Source: Pelecanus crispus (taxonomy: Eukaryota; Chordata; Aves; Pelecaniformes; Pelecanidae). Taken from it: a DNA stretch of 64,000 nt. A program made the position numbers and the translations under genes. The stretch is taken from positions 9,064,372 to 9,128,371 of the forward strand of contig NC_134655.1 in assembly GCF_030463565.1 (NCBI RefSeq), written 5' to 3'. Positions within the stretch are counted from its first letter, which is position 1. Every line of letters begins with the position of its first letter. Shown here one piece after another: positions 37,201 through 49,160 of the stretch. The notes below the pieces were generated by a model. That model made no database searches. It worked only from the letters and a program-made list of their open reading frames with translations, and was not told the origin of the DNA.

Positions 37201-38999
37201 CCTTGAGTTGCCCCCACACAAGCAACAAGAGCACCACTGCATCTACACATCATGGAAAGGCTTTGCAGGATCAAGATCAAGATAAGAAAATAAATGATAT
37301 AATAAGATAATAAAAAGCAGTGTTCCTAGAAAGTGATGTCTAACGGGTTCCTCTTGATGGATTGTAAATCCACCAGTCACACAAGCCATAAACCAAAACC
37401 AAAGTTAAAAAAACCCTAACCACACACCTATTAGAGCAATCTTGCTCTTCCTCAAGTTTTATTTTTTCCTGTATAAACCGGTTAATTGGGGACTCAGAGG
37501 ACTGGTATGTCTGAGGCTGTGACTGTCACGTCAGTGCTTTGGTCAGTGAAGAACAACAGCTCTCTATCAAAACACCTTTCCATGACTGTGGTGGGCCGGG
37601 CTGTCAGTACCACATTCTCCTCCTCTGGCTGGGTAACCACGTGGAGTTGCAGGCGCTTTGTGCCTGGCATTTCCACGGGACTGCAGCTTTTTACAGCGCA
37701 GATGAACCAGCGTTTTATTGGATCGGAATGAGGGAGCTGGCACTGGAGTGAAGGGAGCTGAAAGGGAAATACAGAGCACACAACTTTACCGAAAACCTTG
37801 TCAGTCGCTACACAAAACATCAAACAGACCTGACCCCTATTCTTCCCGTAATTATTGTACTCTGTCCTACTAACATAAAACAACCCATCCCACCCCACAC
37901 AAAACCCAACCAAAACCAGGAGGGATTTCTGACATGGTGAAGCCGTGGGCTGGACTGTGACTACTACTGTATGCTCAGCAAGAGAAAACCAGGGGTAGAG
38001 AAAGTCCCTCCAGCTGTGCCACAGAAGAAACCCCTGCTCCGACCTGTGTCACTGGTAGCGTGTGACAGGGCAGGCATTAAAGCGCACACTGTTTTGCAGA
38101 GTTGAGGAGGGAATTTATAGGGACATGGAAAGTACAAACACGTTGCCTGTCCATTTGGCATGAAAGGAGCTATAAATATTGTGATAATTGTCTCCAGGAA
38201 CCCAGGACAACCTCTGCCCTGACTTGCAACCACACACTGTCCCTTTGGACTTTACTGAAGCTATTCGGGTTGCAAGTCACCAGCTCAGCTGGCTCAATAG
38301 TCTGTTATTCCCATTAAAAATACCCTAGCAAAAGCAGCCCTTTCTAAGGAGACACGGAAGCTGGTTCTCTGTCTCAGACAAACCTGCTGAAGCTCCAGTT
38401 TTGCTCATCACCCAGTTGTACAGTGCTGTTCTCCAGCTGGACCTTGCATCTGCTCCAGTGTGGTAATGCCTCCAGATCTACTCTGCGTATTAACTTAGCT
38501 CAGCAATATTTATTTAGCAGATAAAATTTTGATGCTGCTCCTGTAGAAATGGTTTGCAATATATTAACAAGGCCATAATATTAGTCAAAAGCATTTCTGA
38601 TGTGCCCTCAAATGTTTGGCGTAAAAGAAGCAGCAGATGCCAAAGGTCACAAAGCAAAATGAGTCCTTACGAGAAGTGAACCATTAGATAAAGAAAAAGG
38701 ATGAAGATGATCTGGGGGTACCGAAAAACCACTCTTTCCTCCAGGACCTTGCAGCTCACAGCATGCTGTGTATAACACATGCAAGGTTACCAGTTAAAAC
38801 AACCAAATATGGGTCCAAGTCCATCAAGACACAAAGAAATAATTCATCATTTTTCCATGGATGGGCACAAAGCAAACCACACCATAGTGCAATCCCGAGA
38901 CAAATAAGTGTTTCTTGATTGAAGCGCCTGCATAAACGCCCCACCGCCCGCCTGGCTGAGACAGGGCTTTCAGGAAGACCTGCAGGGATTTGGGTCACT
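34291..38999. other. Intergenic, no gene seen
   Basis: No coding exon recognised. A degenerate ancient repeat is visible at about 36046-36100. A+T-rich simple sequence (aagataag and ataataagata pieces) lies near 37270-37320. Around 37490-37780 several frames are open on both strands; see findings. Confidence 0.6.
36046..36100 (+). repeat. Degenerate ancient interspersed repeat
   Basis: The pieces ttcaatg, gttttgcctgag and gggactgcaggattt occur in order. I associate this order with a repeat fragment scattered widely through bird and reptile genomes. I cannot name the family with certainty. Weaker look-alikes occur at 24420-24500, 37085-37110 and 46480-46515. Confidence 0.45.
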
Positions 39000-39170
39000 T
39001 TTGCTTTCCCTAAACCACCAGCTCCCTGCCAAGGTGCCGGGGCACCTTGTCCCACCGCTCCCCTCCCGGGCAGCAGCCCCCGGCCAACACCAGTCACAAC
39101 ATGGCGCCTCCTGCCCCGCCGCCGTGCCGGGGGGCGAGAGGGAAGGCCCCGCCGGCAGCCGGGCTGCCTT
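39000..39170. other. CpG-rich patch with YY1-type site
   Basis: An isolated CpG-rich patch containing AACATGGCGCC at 39098-39108, a close match to the YY1 consensus of the kind found near transcription starts. Open frames crossing it resemble no known protein. A candidate promoter of an unknown transcript. Confidence 0.4.
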
Positions 39171-42108
39171 CCCCAGCAAAGGGCAAAGATGGTCCTCATG
39201 GTGGTGGGGAGCTGGCAATGCCCACCACACAAACCTCTCCTTGGCCTGTTTTCTTTTTGTCTCTGTTTCGCCATTCAGGAAAAAGCTTCTGTCACAACAG
39301 CTGCTGATTCATTTTCTGACTTGGTGCCGAGCGTGCCAGACATAACATTCGTTTGCTGCCAAAGTGGTAAAAACAATGACTTACCAGCTCATTTTTCTTC
39401 ATTTGATTATGTTTGGGGGGGGAGGGGAGGGGAGAAAGAAGTTTTAATTAAAATTAGATAAGGAGGAGAATAAATCCACTGAGATCCAAAGAGCAATGCT
39501 ATGCAAGGCAGGAAAGGGAAGAGCATCTGAGGCAGTGTGGGAATGCACATCACCAAAGAAAGAAAAAAAAAGGGGTCTGAGGTCAATGGCGAGGGACTCG
39601 GTGGTGGCTTGCTGCCCTTCACCAACTTCTTCTCTCTACGGTTTCCACCTTTCAGGTGTCAACAGCTTCCCAGACCAGTAACTCTCAGATCTGACACGAT
39701 GCCTTCCAGACTGAGAGGAGAGAAGCCACCTGAAGATGGCTCTGATGAGGGCAGAGAAGCGTACTGGTCTTTGATCCTTCTCATCTTTCTTTCCTGACTT
39801 CTTCCTGGGTTGAAGGAGTCCCACCATCAATGTTTATTTGCTTCTTAAAACATTGATTAACAGTTTGCTCAGTAGACAGAATCCATATCCAACCCACATT
39901 TTGGAGGTGCTGAGGACAGTGGTGACTGGACTGAGATTTTGGCTTGCCTGTTAGACATTAGAGACAAGAGTCAAGTCTGGACCTGATGAGTGAAGTCTGA
40001 CCTGTTAGACCCTCCAATATTTTTCTCAGTATTTGACAGGGTGCTTTGGACACATGGGAATTAAGCTGATCCATATTCCCTGACCTCAGTTATATGCCAC
40101 AGGTCGTATTTGGAAATAGCTCACCAGGTCACTAACTCTCATGGCAAACATCCAAGTGAAGCTTAGATGCCAAGAAAACAATGGCACAGGTAGCCTGACC
40201 ACATTATTGTCCTACTGATGTTTAGCAACAAATTTCCCAACAGACTGGCTCATCTGCAGCCAACACAGAGGAAGCAGCACCCTGGCCCAGTTCTGCTGGC
40301 CAAAAGGGACGAAGAAGCATATTAACTTATGTATTTATGTTCTCTAATCTTTCTATTACGAGTTAGTGTAGAAGATAGCACAGTAAAGTGCTGATCCCCC
40401 ACCTGAAGGCTTTGGCTCTACTGTCTTCAAATAATAGCCAAACCAAGCTGCTGTCTTCCTCCAAGTGATTCATTTCCATGGGGTTTGTTTCAGTTCTTAT
40501 TTGGAAAGGAATGGGAGTCAATCAGTGCAAGGAAATGCAGAAGAGTCATGGTAACAAGCACCAGGGTGAGGACCAGCTATGGAAGCACCATCCAAAGCCA
40601 TTATCCCAACCCTACTGTTATCATTGAGTCCGATGATAAAGAAGAGGCTAAGTCATTCAGAGCACCAGAAGCTACAAGAGAGATTTTTAACACAGCTGAA
40701 GAACAGTCATTCCCCAGGTCTCTAGCTAACTGTGTGGTGAGATAATATGATTCAACCCAAAGACTCACCAAGGACTACTTATCTAATGCCTGGTAACCAC
40801 TCCAAACATACAAGGAAGAAAAGCCTTACCTTTATATTTAGGAAGCTCTTGCATTCTTTGCTTTAAATGGTTGTTTGCTCTCTTTACTTTACATTTATGA
40901 AGAATGGCTATTTGGGAATGCAAAACCCAAGATCAAGAAGTCATTCTTGTTCACCAGAGAAAATTAAGTAGCCACTAGAGAACCTCTTAAGCAGGAATGA
41001 AGGATTTTCAAGAATACCAAATGAGGCACCTAGTTACCACCACCAAGCCACTGAAAAAGCTGTCCACCTTCTTGGAATATTTTTGGAAATCCACCTCATT
41101 ATGTCAACTTCTATTCAGAACCTGAAGGGAATATTTTCACCACCATCCTCTCACAGAATGGGGAAGAAGGGATTTAAGAGATCTCTTACGTTCTCCGCTC
41201 TTCTCTGCTACACAACTAAATTACTTTTTGCTTGACTTGATCTACCCGCATCATTTTGTGAGGGCTTGTACACACTGTCCCTTGGATGACATTGCTAGAT
41301 TACTTCACTATAGCAAAATATAGGTATTTAAGAAAATCTCCAATGCAACCAACCATGTTATGAGAACACCCACCAAGAAAAATTTTTCCCTCCCATTACC
41401 TTTTGCTGATTCAGATCCTACAGAATGCAATGCTGTACTGCAGAGCAATGCTCATGCTGTGGATCAACATATCTGACCGCCCAGAGACACCCTACTCTTC
41501 TTGGCTTCAGTTGGACCTGTAGTTTCTCAGCACCTTTGCAAATTAAGCCTCGAAACTAACACATTAAATTGTATTGCTGCATAAGGACCTTCATTTCCAG
41601 GCTTTTATCTGCAGGAATGATATTGCCATTCTATACACTAGACCTGTTTTTGTAATACTATGGTTCATCAGAAGTTTTTATGTTAATACCAAATCAGAAA
41701 TAATACACATGTGATTCATAATAATCTAACTGAATGGTTGCACTGAATGTATTGTAAGAAATTCTGGTTAGGAAAGAAACTCATTAAAGAAATAGTGACT
41801 ACTATTATCCCACTGCATATATTGTTCTACTGGAAAGTTTCCTTGAGTAGTTTCTTTAATTAGCAATTTGATATTTTGAAATAGTGTGATCTCCACCACA
41901 CACAATTTGTAGAACAGACTTGGCTGACAATACAGAGGAAAACAAGCAATCTTTTCAGAGTTTGCATCTCTAGGGCATATCTTGTCATTTTCTAGCTATT
42001 CAGCTGCTGTATGTATGTGTATAACACAGTGACACTGTTCTTGTGGGATTTTGATTCTTAAAAGTTACATAGATAAAGAGCTTTTTTATTGGAACAGAAT
42101 ATATTGCC

Positions 42109-42131
42109 TTTTTTTTTTTTTTTTTTTTTTT
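42109..42131 (-). repeat. Poly(T) run (poly(A) on minus strand)
   Basis: Twenty-three T's. Read on the minus strand it is an A run that could be the tail of a retroposed sequence. No AATAAA is seen within the 40 bases before it, which argues against a recent processed pseudogene. Confidence 0.85.
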
Positions 42132-44113
42132 GAGAAAATCCACATAAAAATATTTGCATAACTTTGGGCGATTCAAATAGAAGGTGTTGACCCCAGCTGT
42201 GTTCTAGTGAATGAATCATTTATGTAGGAGCTCATTGCACAGAACGTATGGTATTTTATCTTTGCTGGTTTTCTGCCAAACACAGTCTGTAACAATTTTT
42301 CCCCTTTGCCACATTTGCTGCTTGATATCCTTTAAAATATACCAGCTCCAAGTGTGAGAAAGCAAAACAGATTCTGGGCCCACTCTGGCTGAGAGCTCTT
42401 TGTATGGATACTCCTGTGCTGGCATCGAGGTGCCCTTGCTTTTGGAGAACATGCATTCCAGATCTGGGATCTCCTTGAGCTGAATGCTTTGAATGAACGT
42501 TGATTTAAAGTTCATTTAAATCTGCAGAGAACTGCAAAAGCCCAGGAGCAAGCACAGAAACAGGGATCCTCTTCATATGCAAAATAGGAGCTGCCCCAAA
42601 GCAGAGGGACAAACTTCCACTACTTCGAACATCCTAAGCTCTGCACCCGCAGGGAAAGCCTTGGAGGAAGCACGGATGTTTCTGTCATAGCTGTGCTCTG
42701 TTACAACTGTCCTCCAGGTATCACTTAAGTGGTACTTTGGCAAGACATATTTCTACCCACAAGGGCAGGGAACAAGATTATTTCATTAAGTGATCGAGGT
42801 ACTGCATGGCCAAAGCCAATATTACACTAGGCTTGATTTGAAACGGTAAGTGAGAGGTCATACTCTCTCAACACTGATCTCCCGGGGGAGAAGAGATAAG
42901 GTGGAGTACTAAGATTTCCATGCTCCCATATGAGTAGATAAGGTCTGAATGAGCAGCCTCATCCGTAGGCTGCTTCCCTAAGCGTTTTTTATAGCTTACG
43001 CTGGAAACCCTCATACCTCTCTACACTGAATCACATAATTACAGTTTCCACAAGAAATTCAGAGCAGGATCTCCTCCCACAAAATCTCCTCTCACCTGCA
43101 CTCCTTTCACCACCAGAGATGACTGTTAGTCAGCACTGCCTCTACTGCTGAGAGAGTTCACAAGCAGCCCAATTTAGCAGCTGATGGAGGTGACAATATT
43201 CCCCCATGTGTAAGCTTCTAAAATGCTTGCCCATGATTGTGTGTGGCATGAACATCTCCATGAGGAACTGTTCATTCAGGACACACTTGCAGTTTTGGTG
43301 GGTTCTCCCTGCTAAGGGAGGAACAGCTTTTTACAACAACCTCCATCGCTGGGAGGTTACATTCCACTTTCCCAGGAAAGCCTCGCTCAGATGGAGATAT
43401 TGCAGACGGGATGCAGCCCCATTAATTTCTGCCATCCCAGCTTCCTTATGCCTGAGCTGTTCTCTGTCATAGGAGGCTCCTTCTTCATTACGCCCTTCCT
43501 CCCACGTCCAACAGAAACATAATAGCCCAGCTAAACCTGACCCTGGGTAAATACTGAACACAGACAAGATACTGCTCTGAAAGTCACCCATTAATTCATC
43601 TTTCAGAAGCAGATTATTTCTGATGCAAAATGCTTCTCCCATCCCCTCAAATCAGCAAGCTGGGGTTCATATACAGCTCTGCAAGAAAGCTCTTCCTATG
43701 AGAGTGGCCCAAGAACTTACACTGACACATGTGCCAACGTCACAGGCAGAGTTGAAAGCACCACTGTAATTACAGTTGACTATTGTATAACTCCAGTTTT
43801 GGTTGCTCATAACTTCATGTATAATTAATTGTTTGGGCTGAAAATTTCTCCACCTGGATTTGGCCTCAGGCTAAACTTTTTCAGCTGAAGTGGCTCAAGT
43901 CTTTCCCAATAATATGTTTAAGGAAAAAGACTCTCTTTTGCCCCTGTTAAAAGGATCTTTTTGTCATTTACTGAAATGCTCTCACATCTCCATGCTTCTA
44001 AAAGCAGTACCTTGAAATACTGGCAGACTCAACTGCTGTGAAATACATGCCTTTTCATATTCTCAGGGGGAAAAAAGGATCATAATTTGGCTGTTTTCAG
44101 CCTCAGACTTTTT

Positions 44114-44137
44114 ATATATCTATATCTATAGATATAT
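44114..44137. repeat. Perfect A/T-rich inverted repeat
   Basis: Two 11-base arms, atatatctata and tatagatatat, are exact reverse complements separated by two bases. It can extrude as a small cruciform. A/T simple-sequence origin is likely. Confidence 0.85.
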
Positions 44138-47100
44138 TTGGTGTTTACACACGTGCAGCAGAGATCCAGCAGCTACTTTGACTATCCTCAGTGCTGAGCA
44201 AGCTCGGTGCTCCACTGTGCCAGACACACCAGTGAGGCAACACACACAGCATCCGACCGTGACCAAGGATGCTCCTGCAGCTGTAGGGTTTGGTAGGGCT
44301 TTCATTGCAAATGTGCCCTTTGGTTGCAAGGCCTCTGTGGTACCAGGCTAGAAGAGAGCTGAGGTACAGTTCAAGCTGAGCGAGGATACGGACACTACAT
44401 CTCGGTGAACACCAGGGAAGTAGCTACTAAAAAAAGCCCATGATCAGCCTACCGCCAGAGCAAGGTCTGACCTGTAGACAATGAAGATGACCCTGGGTGC
44501 ACTTGGAGCAGCGAAGACAAGGCAAAATACTCAAGAATTGGTCAGTAAACAGCCGCTGTGTACTCTGGTTATCCAAAGAGATGGAGGTGGAGAAAATGAC
44601 CACTCATTAAAAAGAGGACAGCACAACTCAACAGGCCTGAACACAATCTGCATGAACAACCTTAACCGAACGTTTCCTTCTTCTGGAATATCTGAACTTG
44701 AAACCTTATGACAGACTAAAGATGTTGTACCCACTTTCAGAAGAGGTACACACCCAGTGACTTCCGGTCATGCAGAAAACAGGCAGAAAGCACATCTCAT
44801 TACAGAGAACAAACCCCAGAAACACGGGAAGGGAAGTCTTGAAAAATCTGAACAAAAAAATGCAAACTACTTCATTGAAATCTATACCAACCCAACAGAG
44901 TCCAGAGATGTCATTAAGAAAAAAGAAAACCCAGCACTCAACTGCCTGGGAGCTAAATGGAAAAGTAAAATGGGCCCACTCTAACGCAGAAATTAAAACA
45001 CTTAGAGACAGTTCTTACTACTCTGTGAACATGAGTCAGTACAAGTGAAAATGGTGCACAGATGGGCCAGCACAGAAGCAACAGAAGTGCCGTGATATTT
45101 ACAAGGGGGAAAAAAAAATCTTCCCTTACAAGTGTAAATATACCAGAGAAATCATCCGCTCACAGCACAAACCAGGGCTTTGATGTAGCAAACACTCCCA
45201 CCAGGGACAGCACTGGCTCCGCCGGGAGGAGTAGGGATGGTAGACGTTGCATCTGGAAGACAGTAGGCTCACAGCACTGAGCTTTCCCAAGGAGTCACAA
45301 CACGCAGAAGCACGCCAGATGACATGTATCATTTTATAGTCTTTATGCAACCAGCAGCAAGGGGCCAAGCACTGTCCCAGGCCGCGGAGAGACGCTAAGA
45401 AGGGAAGAACCATGGTGGGTGTTGGCCCTAACACCCGGCAACAGCAGCGCGAGAGCCCTGCCAGCCTGGGCTCCGGACACACGCAGCCTCTGCGCCTCGG
45501 CTCAAGGCAGACCACAGCCGCTTGTGCCACCAGCAGTGCAACAGCCTAAAGACACCTGAGTCAAAGCTGGCGTTGTTCCGCACAGAGCCAGGCAGCTGGC
45601 ATTTTGGGGTCCTCTGGCCTCTCCCGGAGCAGCGATAACACATGGCATCTCTTTCTCCAGCCTCTCCCAGGCTGCCCCATCAGTGCAAGCTGCTCAGTTC
45701 ACAGCACGGCCATGGGGCTGAGCAGTCCGGGCAGATCACATTTCTCCCCACCCGTCTTCCCTTCACCTGTGAAACAGCAGTAACAATATTTACACTTCTG
45801 CAGTTGGCTCAAGATGGGGGAATGAAAACTTATCATCAGTGCCATTTGCTGAGGAACAGCTCATGGCCTGACTGGGGCAGGAACGGCAACGGAGTCCAAA
45901 GAGCAGTCCGAGCTCCCAGAGCAGAGCTGCAGGAGACAGCACAAACCTCACCCCAGCGGTAAAATGGTCTGACAGCTTTGAATGGGAAAGAAACAGCTTC
46001 CCCATCACTTACGAACTTGCTTACAGTGAATTATCACAGAATTTCGTAACGGGTTTCCAAGCAGGTCAACCAAACTCCTTCCTGTTCAGCTGCTCTGACC
46101 GCTGACTCTGCAATGGCACACACACTTGTATTCTACAGGAAAACCATTTTTAAACAATAAAACCAACTTTCAGAACCTCTCACCTCCCCCAGGTCCCTCT
46201 AACAACTTTTGTGGGTTCGTGCTACATTGTCTCACTCTCGAAGGCTTTTTTGTTTCCCAGTGTTGTGTGAAAGACCAGAGCACAGCAGGAGAAATTAATT
46301 AACTGAGCAGACAGCACTTCTGCCATCAAATGAACAAAATGAAAGAGTAACAGAGACTTACACTTATAGTCACCCCTAAGTGTTTCACATGACAACAGCA
46401 GGGAAAACACAGTCCAGACTGTTGTTTTAATGTTGATAATATTCCAAAATCTGCAGCGCTTACTAATTTCTCAGTGGAAATAAAACCTTTGACATCAGTG
46501 GGAATTCTGTCTGGGCATGGAAGTTAGTTGTTACATTACGGTCTAGCAATAAAAGTCTATTTTGATGGTAAGATCTTTAACACAAAGATGGTTCCTCTCT
46601 ATGCCTGCCCAGAGCACCTGGACTGACAAGCAGAGGACGAAACTTCGGTCGAATTGCATTAGACCTGAATACATCCATGCACACACACGCTTTCTGCCAA
46701 AGCCTGTGCTAGCGGAGAGTCTATTCTGTCTTCGCTACGGGCAGGGTTTATACTTTGCAATCACCTGCTGGCAGCTGGAGGTCTGCCTGCCGTGTCAGGC
46801 TGCTCTGCTGGGTAGCGTTTGCTCTTTGTATCTGAGTGGGCTTGTTATTGCCGCACGCATCCCACTCGAACGCAGATCAGGACTGGACGAAACAAGGCTG
46901 TTAAATACCCCCAAACTCAGGAAGATGTTAAAGAATACAGGAGGTGAGGGGGAGGGAAGAGGGGAAGGAAAGTGCTATGATCACAGCAACAGTAAAAGGG
47001 AAAGGAAAAGAGTTAAAATTAAGACAGGAAAAAAATTCAAAGCCGTACGAGCGTAAAACGGCATCACTTCAGGCATATGTCAAAATAGTGTCAGATCTTT

Positions 47101-48959
47101 TTCTGTTCATTAAGTCAGTAGTTAAACACCCACCAGCTCCGCTTTTTGCTAGCCCTGGAGTTTTGCTACACCTGGAGATCCACTCTATGGCATCAGAGGT
47201 AGAAACAACTGGGTTTGTAGGCAAATAACCTCATTTAAAAGCACGTTGAGTGAAGCCTTCCACGCTGACTCCTGTTATCATGAGGTCCACCAGTAGGGGT
47301 CAGGTCACATACTCCATTCCGTGGAGACCAGCCCAAGAGCCAGGACCAGAGCACAACAAAAACCATGGAAAAAGGGCCTGAATTTTATAGATTTTCCTAT
47401 TTTTAAGTCACACATAATAGCACTTAATATACGTCTCCAGGGTTTGATAAAAAGGAAATTGCTGCCATAATACTAAGTTAAAACCATCAAATTCATATCT
47501 ACCCAGCTAATGTGGTAAAGTTTACCAGCCTGTAGCGAGCCTGAACAGTCCCAACAAGGGAACGACTGTGCGCTGGGCTGAGAAGAACTTGTCCATCTCC
47601 AACACTTGGGGTTTCTAACTCTCTCGCACCTTTACAGGAGAGTCACAGAGAAAGTACCAGACACATGAGCACTTTGCGATAGGGGTTTGAACCTGTAACA
47701 AAATTAACATAAAATCACTGCCCAATTACAAAATTTTATGGCATGGTTAAAAAAAAAATAACCCACACACAATAACTTAAGAACAATCACAAACTTTTTG
47801 GAGTTTATAAGCATTAGTTTCCTTTTTTGTACATAACTTCTGTTACACTTGATGGAACTTTTCCATTACAGGTAGAATGATGAGTAAACAAGCAAAACCT
47901 TATTTGCAGAAGAGGGCTAACATTGTACAAGACAGAGTGCATATTAGATTGAGACCACAGTAATTTCCTAGGACTGTATTTAGATGAAAGCGTCTGGGTT
48001 TTTTAGTGGTTTTGGCCTCAAAACCCTTCCCCAGGGACATGTACAATTTAGCTGTGCTAAAAGTCTCCTTTAGGTTCAGGAGCCAAGAAGATACAGTCAT
48101 CTCTCTTCTCCAAGGGCCAGCATCCAGGATTTGGGGAAAAAAAAATGCTTTCCTCCCAAGCAGTATCAGCCCTGAGTCATACCTGCTCTTTGCCAGCGCC
48201 CACCCCACCATTATACTAACCCAGCCACACAGATCATGCCTGTCCAGGGCGAGGGGAAAAAAACCCACGCAGACACCTTGATTGCCTGACACTACCTGTT
48301 CTGCACTCAAATTTCCACACTTCTCAGTCTGAATAAGGTTGCTTTATGCACCATTTTATTACGGCAGGTAATACTGCACACTCTCAGCAACAGGAACAAA
48401 GATTTTGGTGAAAGCAAGTTTGTTTGTTTGAGGGTTTGGGGTTTTTTGCCCTTAAAAAATAATAAATTCTCCCCATTCGTAACTATGAACATTCCTCGCC
48501 AGTCCTCAGTCAGCCAAAAAACACATGAGGTCTTTCTGAAAAACTAAGTTCTGCGCAATGAAGTTATTAACTGCTGGGAAAGGCAGGAAAGCTCTTTTAC
48601 AGCTGTTCATTGATCCACTGAACGTCACCTTACACTCTGTAGCCCCTTTTGGATTCTGCAGACTTCTGGAGTAGGCTGAGAAAAAAATAAAAACCTTGGC
48701 CAGAGCAGTTATGCTGCTTCTTGAGACATGTTTTCTTTGGGTTCGGGCCTCAGATTCTCAGCCAGCGATTTCTGTCCCTGGTGGAAAATTAAAAAAAAAA
48801 AATGAAAACACCAGGTTTTTCTGCTTTTCAGGAATCTAGAGAACAAACATGAGTTTCTAATGCATTTGTGAAAATGTGAACTGACCCCAATGCCCCAGTG
48901 TCCTTCCATTCGAGATCACAGTTATTCTGAGAAAATAAAGTCCCGGACGTCTCTGCCCG

Positions 48960-49160
48960 TGAGTCCTGCCGTCAGAAGAGCAGCGCAGCACCCAGTGCCG
49001 GACCGGTGCGCTCCCGGCGGCACGACGCTGGGAAGCGGGACAGGAGGCAGCCTGGCCGCGCCGGCTCTCGTTTGGCACCGGGGACCTCCAGGCACGCTGC
49101 AAGGCACACCCCTGTGCACACTCCGGTTGCGCTCCCATGGAAGGGGAGAGCCTGGTCCAC
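48960..49160. other. CpG-rich patch
   Basis: CpG-dense sequence (cggaccggtgcgctcccggcg and neighbours) surrounded by average DNA, with no recognised exon. It may be a small unmethylated regulatory element or promoter; composition is the only evidence. Confidence 0.4.

Larger units (their letters stand above)
39171..48959. other. Intergenic, no gene seen
   Basis: No coding exon recognised. The sequence is mostly A+T rich, especially 40.7-42.2 kb. It holds a 23-base T run at 42109-42131 and a perfect inverted repeat at 44114-44137. A minus-strand open frame of 99 codons ends at 42216, about 85 bases before that T run; see findings. An octamer motif (ATGCAAAT on the minus strand) occurs near 42152-42159. 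Confidence 0.6.
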
